From NCBI GenBank assembly GCA_938015655.1, contig CALLPP010000076.1, positions 1 through 43,707 on the forward strand: 43,707 nt of DNA, read 5' to 3'. The notes beneath the pieces were generated by a model that worked only from the letters and a program-made list of their open reading frames with translations, did not search any database and had not been told where the DNA came from. Both the position numbers and the translations under genes were made by a program. Positions 1 to 7,763 of this stretch are shown here, piece by piece (the first letter of the stretch is position 1; each line of letters begins with the position of its first letter). This stretch comes from an uncultured Algisphaera sp. GTDB taxonomy: Bacteria > Planctomycetota > Phycisphaerae > Phycisphaerales > Phycisphaeraceae.

Positions 1-152
1 CACTCACCCTGGCCAAGGTAAACCCCGCCGACGAGGTCGAGCTGATGAAAGCCCCCCAGGTCGACGCGTTCGACCCCGTGGAAGAAACCGAAAAAGAAAT
101 CGAAAAAATCGGCCCCACCGACGTGCTGGGCCGGTTCTTCGGTGGAGAGTGA
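1..152 (+). CDS. C-terminal end of an unrecognised protein (partial)
   Basis: The reading frame is open from the window edge to a TGA at 150-152 and gives the last 49 residues of a protein. The tail is acidic and probably helical (EETEKEIEKIG) and ends in GRFFGGE. No domain can be recognised from so short a piece, so no function is proposed. It is convergent with the TolB-like lipoprotein gene, and 26 bases containing a hairpin separate the two stop codons. Codon use matches the neighbouring genes, which supports it being real coding sequence. Confidence 0.6.
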   Translation, partial: LTLAKVNPADEVELMKAPQVDAFDPVEETEKEIEKIGPTDVLGRFFGGE

Positions 153-155
153 TCC

Positions 156-176
156 CCGTGGTCGGACTCACCACGG
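156..176. terminator. Hairpin between convergent genes
   Basis: A perfect 7-bp stem (CCGTGGT / ACCACGG) with a 7-base loop fills the short gap between two convergent stop codons. Neither side has a T-run, so it is at best a bidirectional or Rho-assisted terminator. Confidence 0.4.
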
Positions 177-178
177 CC

Positions 179-1720
179 CTATTCGCCGGCAATCCGCGTG
201 TAGGGGATCTTCCAGATGCCCCAGCTCTTGCCGCGGTTGCTCAAAAAGTAGATCGCGTCGCTCTCCGGACCGGCCATGGGGTAACGGTCAGCGCTGCCGT
301 TGGTGGTGAGCTGGCGCCGCTCGTCGCCCGCGCGGTTGGTCACCCACAAGTCCGCGTTGGGGCGCCCCGTGGGGTCCAGCCCCTCCATCGAGCTATACAG
401 GATGTAGCGTCCGTCCGGAGTCCACGACGGCTCGCGGAACGGCGTGATCTGCTGCACCCCCGCGGGCCGGTTGGCTTCAAACAGCCGCGTCTCGACCGTG
501 GACAGCGACGCGCGGTAGCGCCGACGGATATCCGCTGCGCCCGAGGTCAGCTGGGTCTTGGTGCTGCCGTCCACCGCCACCACCCACAAATTGCCGTCAA
601 CCCCGATATACGCAACGTGCCGGCCGTCAGGGGAAATCGCCGGGGAATGCCCCCCGGTGATCGACGTCGGGAATTCGTTGGGCGGCGGGCCGTGAACCGT
701 CCATAAATCGCTGCCGGTCAGCTTCCCGCTCGCGGGGTCTCGCTTCAGCGCGGCAAACGCCACCGTGCCGTCCTTGGCTTGGGTAGGGTTCAGCACCATG
801 CTGTCGCGGTGGTTCACATAAATATCGCTGATCCCCGACCGGCCCCCGGCCCGGATCCGCAGGATGTCCAGCAGGCCCGCCCGTCGGCGGTTGCTACTAA
901 ACAGTAAGTTAGCTCCATCAGGCGTAAAACTCGGGAACAGGTCGCGGTAATCTTCGGTGGTGATGTGCTGGATACCCCCACCCTGGATGTTGATACCCCG
1001 CAGGTTCGCGCCCTTCAGCGGATAGACCGAGGGCTGGTTCACCGGCTCGGTATCCACCCCCTTGACCTTCGGTAACGACTCGGTCGCCGGCAAGTTCACC
1101 GCCGCGTCCAGGCTGGCGGGCGGATCGACATACACCGCCTCGGCGTACACGATCCGGTCGCCCTGCGGCGACAACGTGAGTCCCTGCAGCCCGCGGTTCT
1201 CGCCGAAGTCCACCACCAACGCCGGCACTACCCCGCCGGATTCAGAGATGTCGTCGTACGCCCGCACCTTGCGGGCCAGCCCCACCCACTGCCCCTGATC
1301 GTTCAGCGTGACCTCAAACGAAGGGATGCTCAGATACGGACGCTCGGGCAGCGTCAACGTCAGCATCCGCGTCGAGCCCGCGGTGACCGGCAGTCGCTCG
1401 TAGCTGGACGCGGTCAGCTCGGCGCCCTGCGACTCATAGCGTTCCGCTTGCTCGGGCGTGGGGGTGATCTTGACCTGGTACCGCGCTTCGCCCTTGCCCG
1501 GAAACGTCAGATCCGCCCGCAGCGGCGAGGGACCCGAACGCACCGTCTTGCCCCGGCCGTCGAACACCTCAACTTGAGCCCCCGCCGGACGGGTCTCGAT
1601 CAACAGCTTGCTCGCGCACCCACCCAGCACCAGCAGCACCACGGCCAGCACCGCCACCCCGGTCAAAATGCGGCGGCGGCGGTTATTCAACGGTCCACGC
1701 GAAGAAAAAACGGCAGGCAT
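179..1720 (-). CDS. PEGA / TolB-like beta-propeller lipoprotein
   Basis: A 513-residue exported protein. I chose the ATG at 1720, not the track start at 1864, because it gives a clean lipoprotein signal: basic N-terminus, hydrophobic stretch VAVLAVVLLVLGG, then lipobox LGGC. After the lipidated Cys comes a PEGA-like strand (KLLIETRPAGAQVEVFDGRG). It is followed by several TolB/PD40-type propeller blades, recognisable as SPDGRHVAYIG, TPDGRYILYSS and TPDGANLLFSS. Such proteins sit on the periplasmic face of a membrane and bind partners or peptidoglycan-linked proteins; the ligand here is unknown. It is not TolB itself, which has no lipobox or PEGA part, and no tolQRA or pal gene is nearby. It lies 172 bp downstream of thiG on the same strand, with no sign of a functional link. 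Confidence 0.8.
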   Translation of the reverse strand: MPAVFSSRGPLNNRRRRILTGVAVLAVVLLVLGGCASKLLIETRPAGAQVEVFDGRGKTVRSGPSPLRADLTFPGKGEARYQVKITPTPEQAERYESQGAELTASSYERLPVTAGSTRMLTLTLPERPYLSIPSFEVTLNDQGQWVGLARKVRAYDDISESGGVVPALVVDFGENRGLQGLTLSPQGDRIVYAEAVYVDPPASLDAAVNLPATESLPKVKGVDTEPVNQPSVYPLKGANLRGINIQGGGIQHITTEDYRDLFPSFTPDGANLLFSSNRRRAGLLDILRIRAGGRSGISDIYVNHRDSMVLNPTQAKDGTVAFAALKRDPASGKLTGSDLWTVHGPPPNEFPTSITGGHSPAISPDGRHVAYIGVDGNLWVVAVDGSTKTQLTSGAADIRRRYRASLSTVETRLFEANRPAGVQQITPFREPSWTPDGRYILYSSMEGLDPTGRPNADLWVTNRAGDERRQLTTNGSADRYPMAGPESDAIYFLSNRGKSWGIWKIPYTRIAGE

Positions 1721-1892
1721 GGGGCACCTTAGCGGTCGGAAGAAGGCGGCAAGCGCGTCTCCGCACCCCAGCCGGGCCACTGCGGACGGTCCGCAGCGTG
1801 CCCGGGTCATCGTATGCCGCGCTTCAAACCCTCCACCCCGCCCCGACATCGTTTTATCGGCCACGAGAACGCCCGGTAACCCACACTGCAGG

Positions 1893-2744
1893 TTACTCCC
1901 CGGGGATGTACGAGATTACCCCGTCCCAAGGGCTGCTGGCCGTCGCGTACAGCTTTTTGGGAATCCGCCCCGCCCCGTGGGCCAGCCGCCCGGCCTCCAG
2001 TGCCTGACGCATGGCGTGAGCCATGGCCACCGGGTCCTTCGCATGCGCAATGCCGGTATTCAGCAGCACCCCGTCGGCCCCCAGTTCCATGGCCCGGGTC
2101 ACGTCGCTGGCCGTGCCCACCCCCGCGTCCAAAATCACCGGGTAGTCCGCGTCGCCCTCTTTTAGGCTCTCCAGAATGATCGCAATCGCATTGGGGTTCA
2201 GCACGCCCTGCCCGCTGCCGATCGGCGAGCCCGCGGGCATCACGCTCGCGGCGCCCGCCTCTTTCAGCTTCATCGCCATCACCGGGTCGTCGCTGGTGTA
2301 GCACAGCACCTCGAAGCCGTCGGCCACCAGCGTCTTGGTCGCTTCCAGCGTGCCCACCGGGTCGGGCAGCAGCGTCTTCTTGTCGTTGAGCACCTCCAGC
2401 TTCACCCAGCTCTTACCGGGATTATCCAACTGATCCAGGATCTCGCGGCCCAGCCGAGCCACCCGCACCGCGTCGTCGGCGGTAAAGCAGCCGGCAGTGT
2501 TGGGCAGCACCGTATAGCGCGACGTGTCCAGGTAATCCAGCAGCGACTTGCCGTCGGCGTCGATCAACCGCTCACGCCGCACCGCCACGGTCACCGCGTT
2601 GCAGCCCGAGGCGTCGAGGGCCTGCTGCATCTGCGGATAGTCGGCGTACTTTCCAGTGCCCACGATCAGGCGTGAGGCGAGGGTGTGCGAGCCAACTCGG
2701 AGCGGCGGCGAAACGGGACCGGCGTGCGGGGGGGGCGTGGGCAT
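1893..2744 (-). CDS. thiG: Thiazole synthase ThiG
   Basis: A 283-residue (beta/alpha)8 enzyme that joins deoxyxylulose-5-phosphate, dehydroglycine and the ThiS thiocarboxylate sulfur to make the thiazole phosphate of thiamine. The protein opens its conserved part with [10 protein letters not shown]. Lys115 in WVKLEVL is the expected Schiff-base lysine. [11 protein letters not shown] and DAGVGTASD match the phosphate-binding loops, and it ends in a family-like YATASSP segment. The track ORF starts at 3020, but the ATG at 2744 leaves only a normal short N-terminal extension. The sulfur carrier thiS lies about 0.7 kb upstream on the same strand, separated by a methyltransferase on the opposite strand, so the two thi genes are not in one simple operon. 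No TPP riboswitch was seen upstream. Confidence 0.95.
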   Translation of the reverse strand: MPTPPPHAGPVSPPLRVGSHTLASRLIVGTGKYADYPQMQQALDASGCNAVTVAVRRERLIDADGKSLLDYLDTSRYTVLPNTAGCFTADDAVRVARLGREILDQLDNPGKSWVKLEVLNDKKTLLPDPVGTLEATKTLVADGFEVLCYTSDDPVMAMKLKEAGAASVMPAGSPIGSGQGVLNPNAIAIILESLKEGDADYPVILDAGVGTASDVTRAMELGADGVLLNTGIAHAKDPVAMAHAMRQALEAGRLAHGAGRIPKKLYATASSPWDGVISYIPGE

Positions 2745-2826
2745 GAGCGACAGTCTAGAAAGCAAAACGCCCCGGCACGCCGCCGCCGCGAAAAGCGAAC
2801 CGGGCCCGGGAGCCGCAAGGTATTCT

Positions 2827-3420
2827 ATGCACCGCGTGCCCAACACCTCCCCGCTTAAGTTCATCCGCGGTTTCGCCGCCCGGCCTCGACAAGTCGGCGC
2901 AGTCATGCCCAGCGGGCGGACCCTGGCCGCCGCCATGGTCGGCGGGCTCAAGCTGCGTCCCACCGGGTCGGTGGTAGAATTCGGCCCGGGCACCGGCTCG
3001 TTCACCCAGGCGGTCCTCAACGCCCAGCCCGCCGGGGGCCGCTACCTGGGGGTCGAGCTAGCCCCCGAATTTGTGTCGCATCTGCGTGAGCGTTTTCCCG
3101 ACCAAGACTTCGCCCAAGCCAGCGCCGCCGACGCCTTTGACCTGCACGCCGACCGCGGCCTGCCCCCCGCCGACGCGGTGCTGTGCGGGCTGCCGTTTGC
3201 CAGCCTGCCAGCACAGGTCCAAGACGGCGTGGTGCATGCCGCCGACCGGCTGCTAGCCCGTGGCGGCACGTTCCGCACGTTTCAGTACCGGCACGCCTTC
3301 CACATGGTGAACGCCAAGGCCTTCCGCGCCCGCATGGACGCGCTCTTCGGCCCGGGCCAGTGCGTGGCCAAGGTGCTGCGCAACGTGCCGCCGGCGTGCG
3401 TCATGAGCTGGACGCGCTGA
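2827..3420 (+). CDS. SAM-dependent methyltransferase, phospholipid N-methyltransferase-like (COG3963 type)
   Basis: A 197-residue Rossmann-fold methyltransferase. The SAM-binding motif I is [13 protein letters not shown], followed by the acidic end of strand 2 ([10 protein letters not shown]) and a motif IV-like [11 protein letters not shown]. The N-terminus, [20 protein letters not shown], is the signature start of small proteins related to phospholipid N-methyltransferase and rRNA adenine dimethylase. I prefer the ATG at 2827, with AAGG just upstream; an ATG at 2743 would overlap the start of thiG. The gene lies on the opposite strand between thiG and thiS. The substrate cannot be read from sequence. 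A second, unrelated-looking methyltransferase resembling PmtA lies 280 bp downstream. Confidence 0.8.
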   Translation: MHRVPNTSPLKFIRGFAARPRQVGAVMPSGRTLAAAMVGGLKLRPTGSVVEFGPGTGSFTQAVLNAQPAGGRYLGVELAPEFVSHLRERFPDQDFAQASAADAFDLHADRGLPPADAVLCGLPFASLPAQVQDGVVHAADRLLARGGTFRTFQYRHAFHMVNAKAFRARMDALFGPGQCVAKVLRNVPPACVMSWTR

Positions 3421-3433
3421 CGCCCCGCGCGGT

Positions 3434-3637
3434 TTATCCGCCGCCCACCAGCGTCACCAGCTCCAGCACATCCCCGTCGCTCAGGGCGGTCTGCGCATGA
3501 TCGTTTTTGGGCACGACCGCCTCGTTGAGTTCCACAGCCACCGCCTGGCCCGCCAGCCCCAGGGCCTTCAGAAGCTCATCGATACGCATGACCGAGCCGG
3601 AAAACACGCGGATTTCGCCGTTGACGGTGAGTTTCAT
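3434..3637 (-). CDS. thiS: Sulfur carrier protein ThiS
   Basis: A 67-residue ubiquitin-fold protein. Its C-terminus, [10 protein letters not shown], carries the Gly-Gly end that ThiF-type enzymes adenylate and convert to a thiocarboxylate, which then donates sulfur to ThiG. The start MKLTVNGE and the internal [11 protein letters not shown] are typical of the family, and the length is normal (about 65). The last three residues are all glycine, one more than the minimum. It is convergent with the methyltransferase gene, with a 13-bp gap. No thiF is present in the window, so the activating enzyme must be encoded elsewhere. Confidence 0.92.
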   Translation of the reverse strand: MKLTVNGEIRVFSGSVMRIDELLKALGLAGQAVAVELNEAVVPKNDHAQTALSDGDVLELVTLVGGG

Positions 3638-3701
3638 GGCCCGATGGTAACCCGATCGTTACTCTGGTCCGGCTGCTTCTGCGCCCCCACCGAGCCCCCC
3701 C

Positions 3702-4409
3702 ATGCCCGACGCCTCGCCGCCCCGCACTTCAGCCCCTCTTCCGCGGCCCGCCGCGCCCCAGACCAACGCGACGATGTCCGAGCCGGCCACCAGCCGGATC
3801 TACGACCTGTGGGCCAAGGCCTACGACGGCACCTTCGGGCGCCTGGTTCACAAACGACAAACCCGAGCTATCCAGGAAATGCGACACCGTCCCGGCGACC
3901 GGGTACTGGACCTGGGCATCGGCACCGGCATGTCGCTACACGAATACCCCGACACCCTCCAGGTCGTGGGCATGGACCTGTCCCCGGGCATGTTAGCCAA
4001 GGCCGCCGAAAAAGTAACCGAGCACGGCCTGTCTAACGTGTCGCTGGTGCTAGGCAACGCATTGGAAACCCCCTTCCCCAACCACCACTTCGACCACGTG
4101 GTCATCAGTCACACCATCAGCGTGGTCAGCGAGCCCAACCGCCTGCTGCGCGAAGCCAAACGCCTGGTGAAGCCCGACGGCACCATCGTGGTCCTCAACC
4201 ACTTCCGCTCAAACAAACCCGTTGTCGGCTGGTTCGAACGGGTGGCCAACCCGCTGTTTGTCAAAATCGGCTGGCGCAGCGACCTCACGCTCGAAGAGTG
4301 CCTGGAGGGCGTGGGCCTGCGGGTGCTCTACCACTTCAAGCTCAGCGTGATCGACGTCTGGCAGATCGTGGTGCTTTCGCCGCGGAGCCTGCCTCTGGTG
4401 GTCCGTTAG
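3702..4409 (+). CDS. PmtA-like SAM-dependent methyltransferase (phosphatidylethanolamine N-methyltransferase type)
   Basis: A 235-residue class I methyltransferase. RIYDLWAKAYDGTFG followed by VLDLGIGTGMSLHEYP and VVGMDLSPGMLAKA resembles the Rhodobacter PmtA family, which methylates phosphatidylethanolamine toward phosphatidylcholine on the cytoplasmic membrane face. Residues 1-24 are Pro/Ala-rich and not conserved; the ATG at 3774 would give 211 residues, closer to the family length. I kept 3702 because its CCCCATGCC context resembles other starts in this window. Together with the COG3963-type enzyme just upstream, this places two candidate phospholipid methyltransferases within 1.6 kb. UbiE/ubiquinone-type activity is a less likely alternative. 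Confidence 0.75.
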   Translation: MPDASPPRTSAPLPRPAAPQTNATMSEPATSRIYDLWAKAYDGTFGRLVHKRQTRAIQEMRHRPGDRVLDLGIGTGMSLHEYPDTLQVVGMDLSPGMLAKAAEKVTEHGLSNVSLVLGNALETPFPNHHFDHVVISHTISVVSEPNRLLREAKRLVKPDGTIVVLNHFRSNKPVVGWFERVANPLFVKIGWRSDLTLEECLEGVGLRVLYHFKLSVIDVWQIVVLSPRSLPLVVR

Positions 4410-4465
4410 TACGGCGCTCGCCGCGGCGCGGCCCACCGCAACACAGCAGCGGGTAAAGTCGCACC

Positions 4466-7400
4466 ATGCCACGCCGACCCGCCCGATCAGGGACCCGATC
4501 ACGACCCGTGATGACCGCCGCGTTGCTGGCCGCGGCGCTCACCCGCCCGGGCCTGGGCCAGGCCCCCGCCCCCCTACCGCCCGCGACCCTCGACGCCCCC
4601 TTCGCCGACCCCCGGCTGGACCTGGACCTCACGCTGACGGCGCTGCGCATCACCGCGTGGGACGACGGCGGCGCTCAGATGCTGCTGCTGGAAAACGACG
4701 CCCGCTTCGTGCTGGGCGCCCGCGGCTTCACCGCCGACACCGCGGTCGTGCGGATCGAGACCCAAGCCACCGACACCGGCCCGGTCCGGCACGTCGCGGG
4801 CTTTTTCGAAAACGCCCGCCCGCTGCCCGGCACCGGGCCGATCACCGGCGGCGGGCCGCGGCTGCTGGTGACCGCCGCCACGAGCGGAGCCATCCATCTA
4901 GACCGCCCCGGCGTCCTGAACCGGGCCAACGCCGCGCCGGATCACCCGCTGATCGCCCCGGCCCGGGCCCGCCTGGCCGCCCGCCGCTCCGCAGCACAGC
5001 AGCCAGGCTGGACCCCCGCCTTCGACCCCAACGACCCCGGCGGGCTGCCGGCGGACGTGGCCGCGCGGCGGGCCAGCCGCCGAGCCCGGCTCGCCCGCGA
5101 GGGCGCCGCCCCCGCACCCGGCGTGGCCGCCCAGCTTCACAATCCCCCCCCCTCCAAACCCGCCGCCGCCCAGCCCGGTAACGCCCCGGACACAGACCCG
5201 CTAGAAGGTGCCGACTCGGGCATCCTTCCCGCCCGGGGGGTCGTGGCCTACACCACCGAGCGCTGGTCGGTGCGCCCCGGCGACGACGAGACCGCCGTCA
5301 CCCTCAACGGCGACGTGCGGCTAGTGTTCGAAGACCAGCGCGACAACCGGGTCGTCACCCTCCGCGCCGACCACGTGGTGCTGTTCTTGGGCGGCAAAGA
5401 CCGCCCGCCGCCCAACCTCCGGCCCGGAGCCGCGGGCCCCACCGGCCCCGAAGGCCTGCCGGCCGAATCCATTGCCGGGGTTTACCTCGAAGACCACGCG
5501 GTGATCAGCGACGGCGAATACACCGTGCGGGCCCCGCGGGCCTACTACGACCTGCAGCGCAAACAGGCCACGCTGCTGGACGCGTCGTTTTACACCTACG
5601 ACCGCGACCTCCGCGTGCCGCTGTACGTGCGGGCCGACGAGGTCCGCCAGACATCGGCCGCGGACTTCGCCGCCCGCGGCGCCACGCTCAGCACCAGCGC
5701 CTTCGCGGTGCCGCACTTCTCGATCGGCGCCGACGAGCTCACGCTGCGCCGCTACGACGCGCAAGACCCCAACGCGCCCAACGACCCCGCCGCCGCGGTC
5801 GCCGACACGTCAGGCAGCTTCTTCACCGCCACCGGCACCACGCTTAACACCGGCAAACAACCGGTGCTCTACTGGCCCTACCTCGCGGGCTACGGCCTGA
5901 ACACCCCGCTAAAACGACTGGGCGCCAACTTTTCCTCCCGCAACGGCGTCGAAGTGACCACCCGTTGGGACCTTTTCGCCCTGCTGGGCCGCCCGCGGCC
6001 CGAGGGCGTGGAGTGGGAAGGCGACCTGGACTTCCGCGGCGAGCGCGGCCCGGCGGTGGGCTCGCGCGGCCGCTACGAAAACAACCTCACCCGCGGCGAT
6101 CACCGCAGCTATCTGCTGCTAGACGACAGCGGCGAAGACGACGTGGCGGGCCGCGAGGTCAGCCAGCGCGACGCGGTGCGCGGCTTCATCCAGGCCCGCC
6201 ACCGCCAGCCCCTGGCCCGCGACTACCGCCTGTCGCTCGAAGGCGCGTTCGTCAGCGACCCGGGCCTGCTGGAAACCTTCTTTCCCAGCGAGGCAGCCGC
6301 GGCCAAACCCTTCGAAACCTCCGCCCACGTGCAGCGGCAACACGGCGCTACCTCCGTGGACCTACTGGGCGCCACCCGCCTCAGCCAGTTTGTGGAGCAA
6401 CAAGACCTGCTTCAGTCGCGCGGGTTCAGCGTGGAGCGGCTGCCCGAAGCCGCCCACCGCGTGATCGGCGGCACCCTTTTCGAAGACCGGGCCACCTGGT
6501 TCAGCGAGGCCCGGCTAGGCCAGTTGCGGATCGACCCGGGCGATGACGCCCCGGAGGACCGCGGATTCAACGCGGCCGATTCCGCAGCCCTGTTCGGCAT
6601 CGCGCCCGGTATCAGCTTCGAAGAGCGAGCCCGGGCCCTGAACCTGCCCACCGACACCGTCACCCGCCTGGACCTGCGCCAAGAAATCAGCCTCCCGCTC
6701 CACGGGGGCCCGGGCAACGCGTGGAACTTCACGCCCTACGCCACGGGCCGGTTCACCGCCTACGACGAGTCGTTTGAAACCTTCAATAACCAAACCAGCG
6801 ACGACCAGGTGCGGCTGCGCGGCGAACTGGGCCTGCGAGCTGGTACCCAGTTCGCCAAAACCCTTCCCGCGGTCCGCAGCGACGTGCTGAACCTCGACGG
6901 GATCCGCCACCTGATCGAGCCGTCGGCCACGGTGTTTGTCGCCGGCAGCACACTGGACCGCGGCGACCTGCCAGTTTTTGACCCCGAGGTCGAACAGCTG
7001 GCCGAAGGGGCCGGCCTGCGGCTAGGCCTCACCCAAACCCTGCAGACCCGGCGCGGAGTCGAAAACCGCCGCCGCACCGTCGACTGGCTCACCCTGCGCA
7101 CCGACCTGGTGCTGCGCAACACCGGTGACCCCGAGACCGTGCTCCCGCGCTTTGACAACTTCCGTCCCGAGTTCGCCGCCGGCGGGGATCATCTCTACAC
7201 CGAACTGCGGTGGCTGGTGACCGACACCCTGGGCTTCACTGGCGAGCTGACCCACGACCTAGAAACCGACGACGTGGCCCAGTGGCGGGCGGGCGCTACC
7301 CTCGAACACACCCCCCGGCTCAACTCCCAGCTAGCGTATTTCGAGATCGACGCACTGGACAGCCGACTGCTACGGGCCGGCTTTGATTACGCCCTGACCC

Positions 7401-7597
7401 AAAAATACCGCCTGAGCGCTTTCCAAACCTTCGACCTGAGCGACAACGGCACACAAAACCTGTCGGTCGTGCTCGACCGGCGCCTGCCGCAGTGGACCCT
7501 ACGTCTGCAAACCGACTTCAACGAGCTCGACGACGAACAGCGTGTCAGTATTACCCTGATCCCCCACGGCGGCTCCCGCGACCCGCGGGTGTTTTAA
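4466..7597 (+). CDS. lptD: LptD/OstA-like LPS-assembly outer-membrane protein
   Basis: A 1043-residue protein, larger than E. coli LptD (784). A signal peptide (MTAALLAAALTRPGLGQA) is visible after a basic start. The N-terminal half has OstA-type beta-jellyroll segments such as VTLNGDVRLVF and EDHAVISDGEYTVRAPRAYY, interrupted by an Ala/Pro/Arg-rich disordered stretch near residues 165-250. PVLYWPYLAGYG then marks the entry to the LptD barrel domain, which is rich in alternating strands and ends LDRRLPQWTLRLQTDF. In Gram-negatives LptD inserts lipopolysaccharide into the outer leaflet. The downstream membrane-anchored PpiD/SurA-like chaperone and AsmA-like gene fit that role. The inserted linker and poor conservation mean it could be a diverged paralogue rather than the essential LptD. 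Confidence 0.75.
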   Translation: MPRRPARSGTRSRPVMTAALLAAALTRPGLGQAPAPLPPATLDAPFADPRLDLDLTLTALRITAWDDGGAQMLLLENDARFVLGARGFTADTAVVRIETQATDTGPVRHVAGFFENARPLPGTGPITGGGPRLLVTAATSGAIHLDRPGVLNRANAAPDHPLIAPARARLAARRSAAQQPGWTPAFDPNDPGGLPADVAARRASRRARLAREGAAPAPGVAAQLHNPPPSKPAAAQPGNAPDTDPLEGADSGILPARGVVAYTTERWSVRPGDDETAVTLNGDVRLVFEDQRDNRVVTLRADHVVLFLGGKDRPPPNLRPGAAGPTGPEGLPAESIAGVYLEDHAVISDGEYTVRAPRAYYDLQRKQATLLDASFYTYDRDLRVPLYVRADEVRQTSAADFAARGATLSTSAFAVPHFSIGADELTLRRYDAQDPNAPNDPAAAVADTSGSFFTATGTTLNTGKQPVLYWPYLAGYGLNTPLKRLGANFSSRNGVEVTTRWDLFALLGRPRPEGVEWEGDLDFRGERGPAVGSRGRYENNLTRGDHRSYLLLDDSGEDDVAGREVSQRDAVRGFIQARHRQPLARDYRLSLEGAFVSDPGLLETFFPSEAAAAKPFETSAHVQRQHGATSVDLLGATRLSQFVEQQDLLQSRGFSVERLPEAAHRVIGGTLFEDRATWFSEARLGQLRIDPGDDAPEDRGFNAADSAALFGIAPGISFEERARALNLPTDTVTRLDLRQEISLPLHGGPGNAWNFTPYATGRFTAYDESFETFNNQTSDDQVRLRGELGLRAGTQFAKTLPAVRSDVLNLDGIRHLIEPSATVFVAGSTLDRGDLPVFDPEVEQLAEGAGLRLGLTQTLQTRRGVENRRRTVDWLTLRTDLVLRNTGDPETVLPRFDNFRPEFAAGGDHLYTELRWLVTDTLGFTGELTHDLETDDVAQWRAGATLEHTPRLNSQLAYFEIDALDSRLLRAGFDYALTQKYRLSAFQTFDLSDNGTQNLSVVLDRRLPQWTLRLQTDFNELDDEQRVSITLIPHGGSRDPRVF

Positions 7598-7763
7598 CCT
7601 CCTCCGCGGCGGAGAACAGGCCCCGCCGGGCCTCCCAGCCACCGCGACACACCAGGCCGGCTCTATACTGGCGGCCCCGCCAACGCGGTTTCGAACTCCG
7701 CGGCCCTTCGCGCCGCTCTTTCTCCCGCCCGCCTCCGGGCGTCGTTCCAGCCAAGCACCGCCC

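Noticed and set aside
3638-3701. TPP riboswitch upstream of thiS
   Set aside because: The 64-bp gap lacks the conserved TPP-aptamer core sequences and is too short.
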